Part shown: piece after piece, positions 37,681 through 48,237 of the stretch
How the letters are laid out: every line of letters starts with the position of its first letter
Numbering within the stretch: position 1 is the stretch's first letter
NCBI GenBank assembly: GCA_951230915.1
Contig: OX579637.1
Location: forward strand, 23,064,001 to 23,128,000
Direction of reading: 5' to 3'
Length of the DNA stretch: 64,000 nt
Source of the DNA: Antitrichia curtipendula
Taxonomy: Eukaryota; Streptophyta; Bryopsida; Hypnales; Leucodontaceae
Program-made: the position numbers and the translations under genes
The notes under the pieces: model-generated
The model's input: the letters and a program-made list of their open reading frames with translations, nothing else
Database searches by the model: none
What the model was told of the DNA's origin: nothing

Positions 37681-39123
37681 CACAGACCGGATATATTACC
37701 AATGAACGTGAATGGGAGTATTACTTACCATTGCAGCACACGTGAATTTCGACTCAGCAAAGAGTGACAGAACATTCGCCCCAGGTACGCAAAATTTTCG
37801 AAGAATACGGATATAGAACTCCATCCGCAGCTCTGTGTTGTTGATTCTAAATTCGAGCTCATTGTACAGCCGCGGCTTCGTGTATGTATCTGTATTGGGC
37901 GCTTCATACGATGCCCTGAGGTCGACATAGCTCCTGTTGTTCGGGCTCTGAAGGAATGTGAGATGAATTTTCTCGACCGCCTTCTTGTTGGTGACAGAGT
38001 AGTCGCCCATCCTTTCTTGACTTGCTGGCATGTAGTCCGAGAATGTCATCTTGTACTCCTTCAGCACATCATTGGACTCGATGTAGTGGAGAAGTTGCGT
38101 GTGCTCCGTCATGTCCGACGCTATCAGAAGCCAATTGCAGACGTCCTCAAGGTGCAGTTGACCCTTCTCCTGGAACGATTTTAGGGCAGCTGTGAAGAAC
38201 GGGTAAGACGGCGTGCACTTCTCCTTGTTCAGGACGATAGGTGTGTACCTCAAGTCCCATACACCGAACGCCATGTTCTTCAAGTGCTCAGCAGTCATCG
38301 TCCCCTTTGGCCAATCCTGGTGCTTTTCTGAGTTTATGTCATACGGTCAGTAGTGAGCGACTGGCATTGGTGGCACGAAGTTATTCCTGCGCTCAAGGAA
38401 CACCTTGAAGAATTGGGCCGCGTACGGTGACATTTCCTCCACGGATTTGTTCTTGGCTCTTGGCTGCTTGGCTTCGGCCCAGTAATCGTCTCCAGGTTGC
38501 TCGAGAAGGACGTTCATCGTGGCACTCGTGAAGTTTCGGCTTTTCTTGAACTGCCTCCACTTCTCCACGTTCAACTCGTCTACGGCGTTCATTAGTCCCA
38601 GTGTCGTGTCCACAAGGTGTAGTGCCCGCTTCACGAGGTATTTGCGCTTCCGGCGCTCCACCCACTCCTTGCATGTGTAGCAGCTCTCGAGCACCCCCGT
38701 GATGAGTTTTACTGTCACCTTCGGATACTTCTTGTTCTTTCTTCTTGGCTTCTGGTGCAGGATGTGCTTGGCCAGCTTCGTCAGGTCATACAGCGAGAGA
38801 TTACCAAGCCACTTGAAGAATTCGTGGGTCAAGTTCCCGCTCTCCGACTTCCAGGTTGTTCTCGCGTTGAACTTCATGCGGGTGTCTGGGTCCATGAGCT
38901 CCCCATGCGCTGCGCTGGAAATCACCTCACTCCAGAGACTGAAGACATTATCGGGAGCGGTTATAATCTTGAGCTTGTTCACAATCTTCAGTTTCTCTTC
39001 TGCGTCTTTACCCTTTGCTGCCTTCTGGGCCTTCACAACATCGAGCATGGCGAATCGCTTGTACATTGCCAAGGAGAATTCCTGCATGAGCAAGATGCAC
39101 CACGGAGTAGTTAGTAAGGTAGG

Positions 39124-39207
39124 TTCAGGTCGACTCGACCATAATTGTACTCCTGCGTAATGATACGAATTGAGTAAGTTCTGCAGTTCAGATCGAGCCA
39201 ACCTGAA
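39124..39207. promoter_or_regulatory. Two palindromes in intron 1 of the five-exon gene
   Basis: TTCAGGTCGACTCGACCATA (from 39,124) and TTCAGATCGAGCCAACCTGA (from 39,187) both lie inside the 134-bp intron 39,082-39,215, one near each splice site. Confidence 0.7.
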
Positions 39208-40685
39208 GTGCTTACCTTGAACATTGTCTTGTTCAGTTTGTTGTCCGCGTTTCTCTTGGCGTTGGATTTCTTTCCAACCGGTGCAGCTTCTTTGGGATTT
39301 CTGGGTCTCCCCATAATTTCCCAGACCTTCCTCGCTCCGAGGATGTTTGTGGACCAGGACGGCTTCATGGCAACGAAGTGATTCACTCGGTTGTAGTACG
39401 CGGAGATGGCACGGAGCTTTTTACCATCTGATGACCAGACCACGTAGCACTCCCACTGGCGGAAGTGCTTCACAATCTCTTCGTCAAGTCCCTTCGCGAC
39501 CATCAGCTTGCTCGCAGTTACACTGTGTTGGCCGTTGATGATGTAGAACTTGTTGTTCTTCAGGAGTGGCCACTGTTCGGGTGTGGGTTTCTCATTCTGA
39601 TCCACGGGCATCACACATAGTGTTTGCTTTGTGGACTTGTCAGGCATCTCCCACAGAAACGTCATGACGTCCTCGGCCAATCTTTGTTCATGGCTTCTAA
39701 TGTTAAGATGTGCAGGTGCCTCACTTAGTTGGTCAATGGGTATAGTCTTTTTCTCTTCCCTGTCGAAGACGTATGCGTCTGTGCAATTCCTCCAGTACGC
39801 TTTGTACGCAGCCGTGGAGGCGTCGTAATCATGTTTTTGCTTCGATTCGTATGCGGCAGGTACATCAGTCACCGCGGACACGAAGCTTTGTTCTCCAGCT
39901 GCAGACGCACTTGTTTCCTTGTCGAGTGGGACGATTTCTGACAGCGATGCTAGGTTGCTTTTCCTTCGGCCTGAATGAGTTGTGCCCGCTTACTTGCTCC
40001 TTCTTGTACCGCGACTCTGTTGCGGTCCTGGAGTTCCCATTGACCCCTGCCCTTCTACTGCGCTCGGGCTCTCAGTGGAGACCGACCGCGGGGTCATGTC
40101 CTTCTGCTTTGCTTGGAGTTTTGCCTTCAGTACAGCAAAGTCGACAAAGAGAATCCTGAGCTTAGCGCACAAGCTCTTCCCGACGACAGTCCTCCCGCTA
40201 GTCAACTTGAAGAAGCCAAGGTCAACTTTCTTCTCTAGTTCCGGGATCTCTGTTCGGTAGTCTGTTGGTTCTAGGGACCGGATGAAGTGCGAGATGTTGA
40301 ACTCTACCTTTGAGGAATCAAGAACCAGCATGAAGTGATACTGGTCTTCTTCCTGTACTCCTGTCTGTGCTGTCTTGTAGTGAATTTTAATTATTGGCCC
40401 AAGGTCGTGGACAATTTCCTTAATTTCTTCTTCATAGGATATCGGAAAGTACGGCTCGGTTTCCTTGTACTTCACGGCGAAGCATATGATATTCTTGAAC
40501 GGAATCATGTTCAGACTCCAGAACTGAATCCTGTCTGGGTTCTGGAACTCCCAGTATTCCCCTTCTTGGTCGAAGTCATCTCCGTCCTCCTCGACATTGA
40601 AGTTCTCGCATCTCTTGTAAAGTGCCTCCAGCTTTGATATCTGGTCTTCCATCCTGCAGAACATTGTTGATACACACTTGTTACA

Positions 40686-41005
40686 TTCAGGTCGAGTCGA
40701 GCTGATTATCGCGTGTCGACGATTTTATAAATACCACGCATCATTCACGCAGTGTCTCCTTTCGCTACTATTTATTGGCTGATATCATGATTCCGCGGGT
40801 ATGTACTGTCCTGGGCACTCGTTTTAGGTTGACTCGATCTAATCAGGTTATTGTTCACTTAATTTAGTCTGTGTTAAAATATGTTAAGTGTTTTACTTCC
40901 TCCTATTCTATTTTCCAGTACATGTTTTGTCTGTTATTTGATCATATTGATTTCTCTCCCCATTCTCTGTATAGGTTGTGTTGTTTTAGATCGAGTCGAC
41001 CTAAA
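40686..41005. promoter_or_regulatory. Three palindromes upstream of the five-exon gene
   Basis: TTCAGGTCGAGTCGAGCTGA (from 40,686, 22 bp before the ATG), TTTAGGTTGACTCGATCTAA (from 40,823) and TTTAGATCGAGTCGACCTAA (from 40,985). Their position suits operator-like control of the minus-strand gene, but that is inference. Confidence 0.65.
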
Positions 41006-41640
41006 ATATTCAGTTCGTTTTTTGTCTTGCTTGTTTTATGATGGTACCTGTCTCTTAGATTTGGGCACGTTGTATACATGAAGAGTTTGGTGCACTCATA
41101 TTGCCCTTGAAACTTTGAGTCTTGAAGCCCTTTGTAAAGTGTAGTTTTGGATTATTGAAAAGTGAAATTTTTTGGGTATTTTCAAGGAGCACCAGTGGTT
41201 ATTTAATTATTCAGTGTGAGGTCGTCATTTTGTGGGTAGTTAGTATAAGTGAAAGACCATATGTAGACCTATATTTTGCCTCCCAAAACCTTCATCTCCT
41301 TCAATTAGATAATATTCAAAAAGAGATGCAAAAAATAAAAACAAGAAGTGTTGATTGACCCCTTCAACCATTTTATTTGTCTTTTGATTAGTGATTGCAT
41401 AGATGGAGGGGGAACTATTGCTTGGAATTGCTTTGTTAGTCCTAGAGACCAACCAAATGTTAAATTTGACCAATTTGCAGTTTCCAAAGTACAACAAGAA
41501 AATCATTTTGGGACAAAAAAAGAAGGCCAACAGGAAGATCATTTTGAGGCAGAGGGAGTAATATATAAGACCATAAATAAGCTTTCAAAAATACTCCTTA
41601 AATGACAACTTTAGAAACTAGTGCCTGCGAAGTTTTTAAG
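41006..41640. other. Non-coding AT-rich stretch
   Basis: No gene. A Stowaway-like end GGCAGAGGGAGTAATA occurs near 41,545-41,562, but I found no matching opposite end. Confidence 0.35.
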
Positions 41641-41649
41641 GAATAATTT

Positions 41650-42234
41650 CAAGTAGATTCTCCATGTGGAGATTATTTACAACTTGTACATTTTTTTGAA
41701 CTAGTCAATTGGCCAACAAATTCCATGACATTTGAATTTGGATCCCCAAACTACAGGGCATGGCGGATCCTCTTAATATTTCATGCACGTAATAAAATTA
41801 GCATATTGCGGCAAGAATGGAATCCCTACATGGATTCTACATGTGGGGATTATTTACAACTTGTACATTTTTTTGGACTAGTCAATTGGCCAACAAATTC
41901 CATGACATTTGAATTTGGATCCCCAAACTACAGGGCATGGCGGATCCTCTTAATATTTTATGCACGTAATAAAATTAGCATATTGCGGCAAGAATGGAAT
42001 CCCCACATGGATTCTACATGTGGGGATTATTTACAACTTGTACATTTTTTTGGACTAGTCAATTGGCCAACAAATTCCATGACATTTGAATTTGGATCCC
42101 CAAACTACAGAGCATGGCGGATCCTCTTAATATTTCATGCACATAATAAAATTAGCATATTGCGGCAAGAATGGAATCCCCACATGGATTCTACATGTGG
42201 GGATTATTTACAACTTGTATATTTTTTTGAATAA
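41650..42234 (+). repeat. 177-bp tandem repeat, about 3.3 copies
   Basis: GATTCTxCATGTGGxGATT recurs at ~41,656, 41,833, 42,010 and 42,187, exactly 177 bp apart, with nearly identical text between. As 177 is a multiple of three, an ORF of 169 codons runs through it; I treat that as an artefact. Unrelated to the 184-bp satellite by eye. Confidence 0.85.
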
Positions 42235-43970
42235 AAAATTGTGTAAGTTGCAAATGGGGTTAGGAGTTTGAGTTCATGAAATGTTTATGGTCATGCGCAT
42301 TTTTGGGTATTTTAGGTGCAAAAGAGAAAAATAAACTAAACCAACCATATCCTGTACTTTAGGGTATGTTTATGCCATTTCGAAAGTAACATGAACATGA
42401 ATATTTAATTTTTCATGATTAAAATGTCTTTGCCTTATTCGCAACTTCTACATTTTTTTCTCTCATACATTCATGTGTGAGTTTCTCGGGTTGACAATTT
42501 TAGGGCCTAAAATACATAATCATTCTCTTTGTTTCTAATTTGCTCACAACATTCATAATGTGAGCATGATTAATTAAAAATTTAATGAAGTAAGAGGCTT
42601 TGCCTCATTCGCAAATTAAAAATTTAATGAAGTAAGAGTCTTCACCCCATTCGCAATTTCTACAATTTATTTCTTCTACTTTCACATGTGAACTTCATGG
42701 GTTTAAACTTGATTGTGGGCTTTGAAGTACATGATCCTAATTTTCTTGTTTGCGCAAGGCTTTTCCAAAGCAACATGAGAATAATCAAACACAATTTCAT
42801 GAATTCAAAGCCTTTGTTTTACTTGCAATTTATGAAATTCTTTTCTCTTAAAGTTTTGCTTACGAATTTCATGTTTTTTTAGGGCTTGAGACTGTTGAGA
42901 GTCTAGAAGAAAATTGCTTGAGTAATATTATTTTTCAGTTGAAGCCCAGAAACAAGGATGATTTGAAAAATTTCATGAAAAAAAATGTCTTTGCTCAATT
43001 TGTAACTTCTGCAATTTCCCCCCAGGTAATTGGAAAGGATCCAGTAACTGAAAGAAATTCATTAAGGATGTCTAAAAAGGTCCAAACCCTAAACCCTAAA
43101 CCCTAAACCTGCCAAAAAATCAATTTATGAAAAGTTTAAAACTCCAGAGTTCAGGGTGGTGACGAGCGAGAGAATCTATTGACTTTGGCCCTCTGGAAGA
43201 CATTTCTCACATTTGATGCTGCTGGAACAAGTCTAAATAAGAATTAAATAATTGACCCCTCTGCCTTTACGCCGTGTCGTGTTCGTATGACTTTATTTTT
43301 TTAGAGAACGAATCTACAAAACACGCAGCCACCTAAATTCAGCGGATTACATTAATGCCACCAGCTGTCCGTTTGTTGTAGTCCGCAAATACTAATGCAT
43401 GCATCTAAGTCCAAGTACATGCCCACGACTTCATGCATGACGTGTGTGATTTCGAAAATTATGTACTCTGTTTCCCACCCTCCCATTCCCGCCAAGAAGT
43501 TGTCGGATGTTGCCCACGTCCGGTTTAGGGTATTCTCTTTCTCATTCGCTTGACACTGCACCTCCGAGCGCAAGCTGTCCTTGTTCGTGGGCACTTGTTT
43601 CAGCTTTGTTATTGACAGTCATTCAAGTGTTGTGCACGCAGGGTTTTTGCTTACTCAAAGGTTCAGTGCGATCTAAGGGGCTTGGGTTCTAAGTACGTCT
43701 TCGTCGACTCAGTAGTTAATTCGTAGGATTTCCAGTCCATTAGTTATTGTCATGAAGACAAAGATGTACGCTTTCGATCGTGGGTATCACTTGTTCAATT
43801 TAGTAGGTCGATGCTCTTGTGTTGCGAGGAGATGGTTGTTAGTAATCGCTGTCGACCGATGATAAGTTTCGTTATGCACTGAAAGAGTCGGTGTGAACGT
43901 GGTCCCTATTTTACCGCCGTAAAACACGGAATGAGCTTGTAATCAAATAACCCCGTAATATTCAGAGCCA
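42235..43970. other. AT-rich intergenic stretch, with no supported gene
   Basis: Mostly AT-rich text with a repeated phrase (AAATTTAATGAAGTAAGAG at ~42,578 and 42,618). The more GC-balanced stretch 43,200-43,900 has only short ORFs with no recognisable content. Confidence 0.4.
43084..43110 (-). repeat. Short interstitial telomere-type tract (CCCTAAA)n
   Basis: Three tandem CCCTAAA units with partial flanking units: the plant-type telomere heptamer in reverse orientation. Too short to mean a chromosome end. Confidence 0.8.
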
Positions 43971-44612
43971 TTCAGGTCGAGCCGACCTGAATAATATAAT
44001 GAGTAACGTATTTTCTCCGACCCAAATAGAGTTGATATCCCCCCTTCGGAATAACATGATAACCTCATCAATTTAGATCGACTCGATCTGAAACGGCGAA
44101 CAGTATGTGGCTGGTGGACTCTTTTCGTATATTGTGATCGCAATCCGTCATATGTTTCGTTCGTATGTGCATACAATATTTCATGATTTACTTATTAGGT
44201 CGACTCGACCTAAATGGTTTAAATTGGAGTAATGTCTATCACATGAATTGAGGCAAACTTAATGCAGTGACTGACCTGAGTCCATCTGAATTCAGCCTAG
44301 ACATATCATTCGCTGGAAATGAATTCGGTGTAAATTATACATTCAGTTTAGGTCGACTCGACCTGATAATGAAGCTGTTGAGGTCTTAGTCTTCTCATGT
44401 TATCGAGAGCGTCATAGTCTTGTAATTTACTTCGTTTTATGGATGGGAGCATTCAGCTCGAATCGACCTAATTAGCATTGGTAAATTTGTATAGAATAGC
44501 TATTTCTGTTGTCTTTCAATATATTACGTATGAACTGTATTTGTCACAGTTTTGGTACCTTCCTACTTGGAGGTAGTTGCATATTATGAACTCTAAGGTC
44601 AACTCGAGCTTA
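43971..44612. promoter_or_regulatory. Cluster of six palindromes upstream of the DUF7869-like gene
   Basis: Sites start at 43,971 (TTCAGGTCGAGCCGACCTGA), 44,072 (TTTAGATCGACTCGATCTGA), 44,194 (ATTAGGTCGACTCGACCTAA), 44,347 (TTTAGGTCGACTCGACCTGA), 44,452 (TTCAGCTCGAATCGACCTAA) and 44,594 (TAAGGTCAACTCGAGCTTA). All six lie within 642 bp, the last ~80 bp before the ATG at 44,692. Spacing is 100-155 bp. This is the densest cluster in the window. Confidence 0.75.
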
Positions 44613-44691
44613 CATTTGTCTTGTCAGTTTTACCTCTCACACTACAAGCAGTTTACCTTGATTACTTTGACTTACCAACTACATTATTGAT

Positions 44692-47595
44692 ATGTCATCA
44701 GATGCAATGGATTCCTTGGCAGACCCAGTGGACATGGTGGATTCATCGGACGATGAGTACTATCCACGGGCAGAGGAAGTCTTATTATCGGAGTCGTCAA
44801 ACGATGAACTCCTGAATGCGGATGGAATGATTGCTAACGTCCCAGATTGTGAAGGTCTTCCGCGTAGGCTCTGGAATACTCGGGTTGTGACTCTGTACAA
44901 TGAAGCCGGCCTGCTCGTTGGTCAAGGTACCTACCATAGTGTGAACTCTGACCTTGTTCTTGGTGTCAGTGGTCCTCTTGGAGACACTCATGTAGCTGTG
45001 CACATTTCTAAGACATTTTCTGAGAGTGACTTGCCAAAAGAACGAGAGTGCTCGCTACTTGCTTGGCCTATTCATTTAGTCCATTGCCGTGGGGCCAGTC
45101 TACGTGATCATGAGGCTCGATATAATTTCAATTGCCTCCAAGCGGCTCTCCTAAATCCACCATCTTTGACCTCTACGCGCCCGTATACAAGTACCGTCCG
45201 AAATCCACCCCGCGAGACTCCTGCAAGAACGAAGGAACTACTCACTCAAGATTCCATCAACTTGGTGTCCAGCAAAGTATGTTGTCGGCTGATTTGTGTT
45301 CAGCCATTCCCCAGAGATAAAATACGAGCCTTTTGTGAATGCATGTACCAGAATTCAACCTTCAAGCACAGAGCCTTTATGAAAACGGAAGTGCACAGAC
45401 AAACCCATCTTGACCAACGTGGAAGAAGAATGGTAACAATTGAAGAGATACCGGTGTGCATGCTAGCGTGGATGCATATTTCAGGGGTCCCAGAATCCAC
45501 CTTCTTCCGCTATCAAACATACATGAAGGTCGGACGGGAAGCAATGGAGCACGGCAACAAAGGATTGGTGAAGCCAAGGAAGCACACTCAACAAGCTACT
45601 GCAACATTGAAATGCATCCTAGAGAAAGAGGCGGATCACATGCCACATCGTACGAAGATGCTGAAGTCGGGAGAGAAGGTTGTATCCATGATTATCCCCT
45701 CCACGTTCCAGTGGAAGGGTAAAATGAAAGAACTCAACAAAGCGAATGCTGCTTTTGGGTTGAAGGAGGTCTCAATTTCAAACTTGAGCAAGATTAGATG
45801 TTCAGCGTTTCCAGAGTATGAGGTGAAGAAACCAGGGGACAATTTTGCACGTTGCGCTACTTGTGACAAATTGCAAGAGCTTAGGAGGCGTGCTCTTGCT
45901 GGGTCTGTCACTGCTTTGAAGTGGTCGCGGAGGTTGGACAAACATCTAGCAATTGCTCGTGCTCATCGAGAGTTGTACTATGCAAACCGCTACCGATCAC
46001 TTACTTCACCGCACGAGTGCCTCACAATCATGCATGACAAAATGGACCACGCGAAAACAGCTTGTCCAGTCTTCTCCCACAAGAGTAAAGATGTTGATGG
46101 TCTAATGAAGTTGCCCGTGTCTGTCACAGGCATGATTGCGCATGGTCATGGAGATGTGCGTTACGCACATTATGGCTTGGATCTATTCACACATGATTCG
46201 AACTACACCATTGGCTCCATGGCAAAGTTGTTGCGAGACTTGGAGTTGCCTCCCAAGTCTTCTTCTCGGCAGTTGTTTGTGGGTTTGGGGTCCACCAATT
46301 TGTTTCGTGCAGTGCTGAAGGGAGCTGAGATGTGCGAAAATTCACTTCCTTCACCGCCAATCAACTTAGTTCCAGCAACACCTTTACCCCCTATTCTCAA
46401 TGTGCAAATGGACAATGCCACAGGCTACAACAAGAACAGATATGTTTTCTGTTTTTTGTCTCTTCTTGTTGCAAACAAGATCTTTCGAGAAGTGTATGTG
46501 AACTTCATGATTGTGGGTCACATGCACGATGATATTGATGCGTTGTTTGGAAGATGGAGCATGCTCTTGAAGAAGGAGAACTTTCCAACAATCCCGGCCC
46601 TCATGAAGTCCTTCATGGATGTAGAGTCCATTCCTACTATCCCTCATCTCATAGAAGAGGTGCCCGATTTCAAGGGTTTCATTGCTGGTAAATGGATGGA
46701 CGGCGATGAGATTCTCATAGGACACACAAGACCACAACAAGTGAAGTTCTATCTAGATTCGGCGGGTTGTCCAGTCATGAAGTACAAATTGAAGTGCACG
46801 GACGAAGACTGGTTGGGCAAGGATGGCGGAGGGATTAAGTTGTGGAAAGAAGACGCTGAAGGGCGAAGTCAATGGCCGCGCGGTGTACCGTTGTCAGTTC
46901 CACAAAAGGCAATGAAAGGCGTGGAAGACATTGTGAAAGGTGTGTCTGGATTCGTAAAGTATTGGGAGAATCTATGCAATGCAGACGTCACTGGAGAATG
47001 TCGTAGACGCTACGAGCCAGTTGTGCGCTATTGGTATGGTGTGAAGGTTGCTCTGCAGGAGCCACTACCATTGTCCACTGTTTTGAAAGACGGATTCTGG
47101 CCAACTACTCGTGTACAAGCAATAGAAGCAGATCAATTAGATGAAGATGGCGAGGACCTTGAAGAATATGGTGTGGATGATGCTTATGTTGGGCCTTTGA
47201 GGGATCGCCCACAACCATCCTTCAGGGTGGCACGGGATCTCTACGAAGGATACTTTGTTGCAGTTCGACCTGCAGATGGTGAAAGTCAACCAGTTTGGAT
47301 TGCCAAGGCGTTGTCCGATCCGAACTGCAATCTTGAGAAGCCGAATTGCGTGCTCATTCAATACTTTTGTCCGACATCAAGGAATCAGGATGTTCAAGAT
47401 TTCTATACAGGATGGGACAGCGAAAGAGGTCTACGTTGGAAGGTTGATGAAACCGAACCACCTCTTTGGGAGGAAACAAACGCTTTGATGACAGCATGGA
47501 AGTCCCTGAACAGAAGAGGTACTCGCGAATGTAGGATCAAGATTCCTACAGCTCAGATTGAAGTCATCAACCAAAGCTTGGCTTCATATACTTGA
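44692..47595 (+). CDS. Intact 967-aa protein with DUF7869-like, RNase-H/DDE-like core
   Basis: A single unbroken frame with an acidic N-terminus (SSDDEYYPRAEE). A CATC motif lies at ~390, then HDKMDHAKTACP (~450), MIAHGHGDVRYAHYGLDLF (~480-498), DSNYTIGSMAKLLRDLE, QMDNATGYNKNRYVF (~573-587) and IVGHMHDDIDALFGRW (~607-622). From memory this order (iDgmdqaKt-lP, GxxxHG, LDNxxxNKNRY, GHTHEDID) is that of the eukaryotic DUF7869 family, whose conserved Asp residues look like a transposase/integrase RNase-H fold; that function is inferred. The last ~300 residues are unknown. The ATG at 44,692 is followed by another at 44,704. It is the only large cargo ORF without an internal stop, and six palindromes precede it. 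Confidence 0.75.
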   Translation: MSSDAMDSLADPVDMVDSSDDEYYPRAEEVLLSESSNDELLNADGMIANVPDCEGLPRRLWNTRVVTLYNEAGLLVGQGTYHSVNSDLVLGVSGPLGDTHVAVHISKTFSESDLPKERECSLLAWPIHLVHCRGASLRDHEARYNFNCLQAALLNPPSLTSTRPYTSTVRNPPRETPARTKELLTQDSINLVSSKVCCRLICVQPFPRDKIRAFCECMYQNSTFKHRAFMKTEVHRQTHLDQRGRRMVTIEEIPVCMLAWMHISGVPESTFFRYQTYMKVGREAMEHGNKGLVKPRKHTQQATATLKCILEKEADHMPHRTKMLKSGEKVVSMIIPSTFQWKGKMKELNKANAAFGLKEVSISNLSKIRCSAFPEYEVKKPGDNFARCATCDKLQELRRRALAGSVTALKWSRRLDKHLAIARAHRELYYANRYRSLTSPHECLTIMHDKMDHAKTACPVFSHKSKDVDGLMKLPVSVTGMIAHGHGDVRYAHYGLDLFTHDSNYTIGSMAKLLRDLELPPKSSSRQLFVGLGSTNLFRAVLKGAEMCENSLPSPPINLVPATPLPPILNVQMDNATGYNKNRYVFCFLSLLVANKIFREVYVNFMIVGHMHDDIDALFGRWSMLLKKENFPTIPALMKSFMDVESIPTIPHLIEEVPDFKGFIAGKWMDGDEILIGHTRPQQVKFYLDSAGCPVMKYKLKCTDEDWLGKDGGGIKLWKEDAEGRSQWPRGVPLSVPQKAMKGVEDIVKGVSGFVKYWENLCNADVTGECRRRYEPVVRYWYGVKVALQEPLPLSTVLKDGFWPTTRVQAIEADQLDEDGEDLEEYGVDDAYVGPLRDRPQPSFRVARDLYEGYFVAVRPADGESQPVWIAKALSDPNCNLEKPNCVLIQYFCPTSRNQDVQDFYTGWDSERGLRWKVDETEPPLWEETNALMTAWKSLNRRGTRECRIKIPTAQIEVINQSLASYT

Positions 47596-48237
47596 CATTC
47601 TGGAATATTACCCTCAAATTAGTTATAGTATGTTAATTTCATATATTGGATATTACTAGTTTTTTGTCTTCATTTTAATTTAAATATACCTACTATTACG
47701 TGTTCCTACATTCTCTTTTTGGGATATGTTATATTATTTAACTTGCTTAATGTATGTCCAAAATAGATTTGGAAACAAAATGTGATTGAGAAAAAGGGCA
47801 GTGGGTATAACCACTCTTTAGTTTGTTAACATGTGAAGCACTTGTCACAGTTTGGGATGGGGGGCCCGTTGGTTGTTACAACTTTCCTGCCTGCAAAGCT
47901 CACTTAGCAGTACCAAGTCATGTATCACTTTCAGTCACTCATACGATTTCAACGGGAATCGAACTCGGACCGCCTGAAGGAGATGAATAGCTTCTCACAA
48001 CCAAACGTTCAGCTCATGACTTGGTGTTCAACAATGGTTTTAGAATTCAATTTATATGATCTTAAACGATAGTATAACCCAAACTTGATTGTATTTGCAG
48101 ACAAAACTCTCATTTTAATGGAAATTACAATGGTACAACTAATAAATGTGGTGATTCTCAACCTGAATTGTCAACATTTAATATTTGAATTTTGAACATG
48201 TAAGCGGACAATATTATTTTGAGAGGTTGCCACCCTC
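47596..48237 (-). other. Intergenic stretch with possible tRNA-derived SINE remnant
   Basis: AT-rich, but on the minus strand ~48,030-47,840 reads ATGAGCTGAACGTTTGG (A-box-like) and then AGTTCGATTCCCG (B-box-like), ~50 bp apart, as in tRNA-derived SINEs. No clear tail or target duplication was found. Confidence 0.35.

Larger units (their letters stand above)
35177..40664 (-). pseudogene. Five-exon gene: ParB-like motif, unknown middle region, C-terminal FCP1-like domain
   Basis: Exons that join in frame: 40,664-39,216; 39,081-37,729; 37,575-36,573; 36,324-36,140; 35,971-35,177 (about 1,594 codons). Introns are 134, 153, 248 and 168 bp, all GT-AG. Exon 1 carries FYIINGQHSVTASKLM, recalling the nucleotide-binding motif of ParB/sulfiredoxin folds. 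The middle (SNLTHEFFKWLGNLSLYDL, then RKRKYLVKRALHLVDTTLG) is unrecognised. Exon 3 is Ser/Pro-rich with basic KRRRMNEE and Met/Gln-rich parts. Exon 5 is a HAD/FCP1-like domain (VVLDLNGILC, IAVDDSPAKHV); the usual DxDG is DLNG, so the second Asp is Asn and activity is doubtful. Three in-frame stops: TAA 39,990, TGA 38,347, TAG 36,985. Introns 1-3 contain the dispersed palindrome. Confidence 0.7.

Noticed and set aside
41545..41562. Stowaway MITE end (GGCAGAGGGAGTA)
   Set aside because: No matching opposite end within a plausible distance; reported only as a note.
41725..42234. 169-codon ORF with three internal repeats
   Set aside because: Explained by a 177-bp tandem repeat divisible by three; no protein-like content.
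43084..43110. Chromosome end or telomere fusion
   Set aside because: Only about three heptamers; short interstitial tracts are common.
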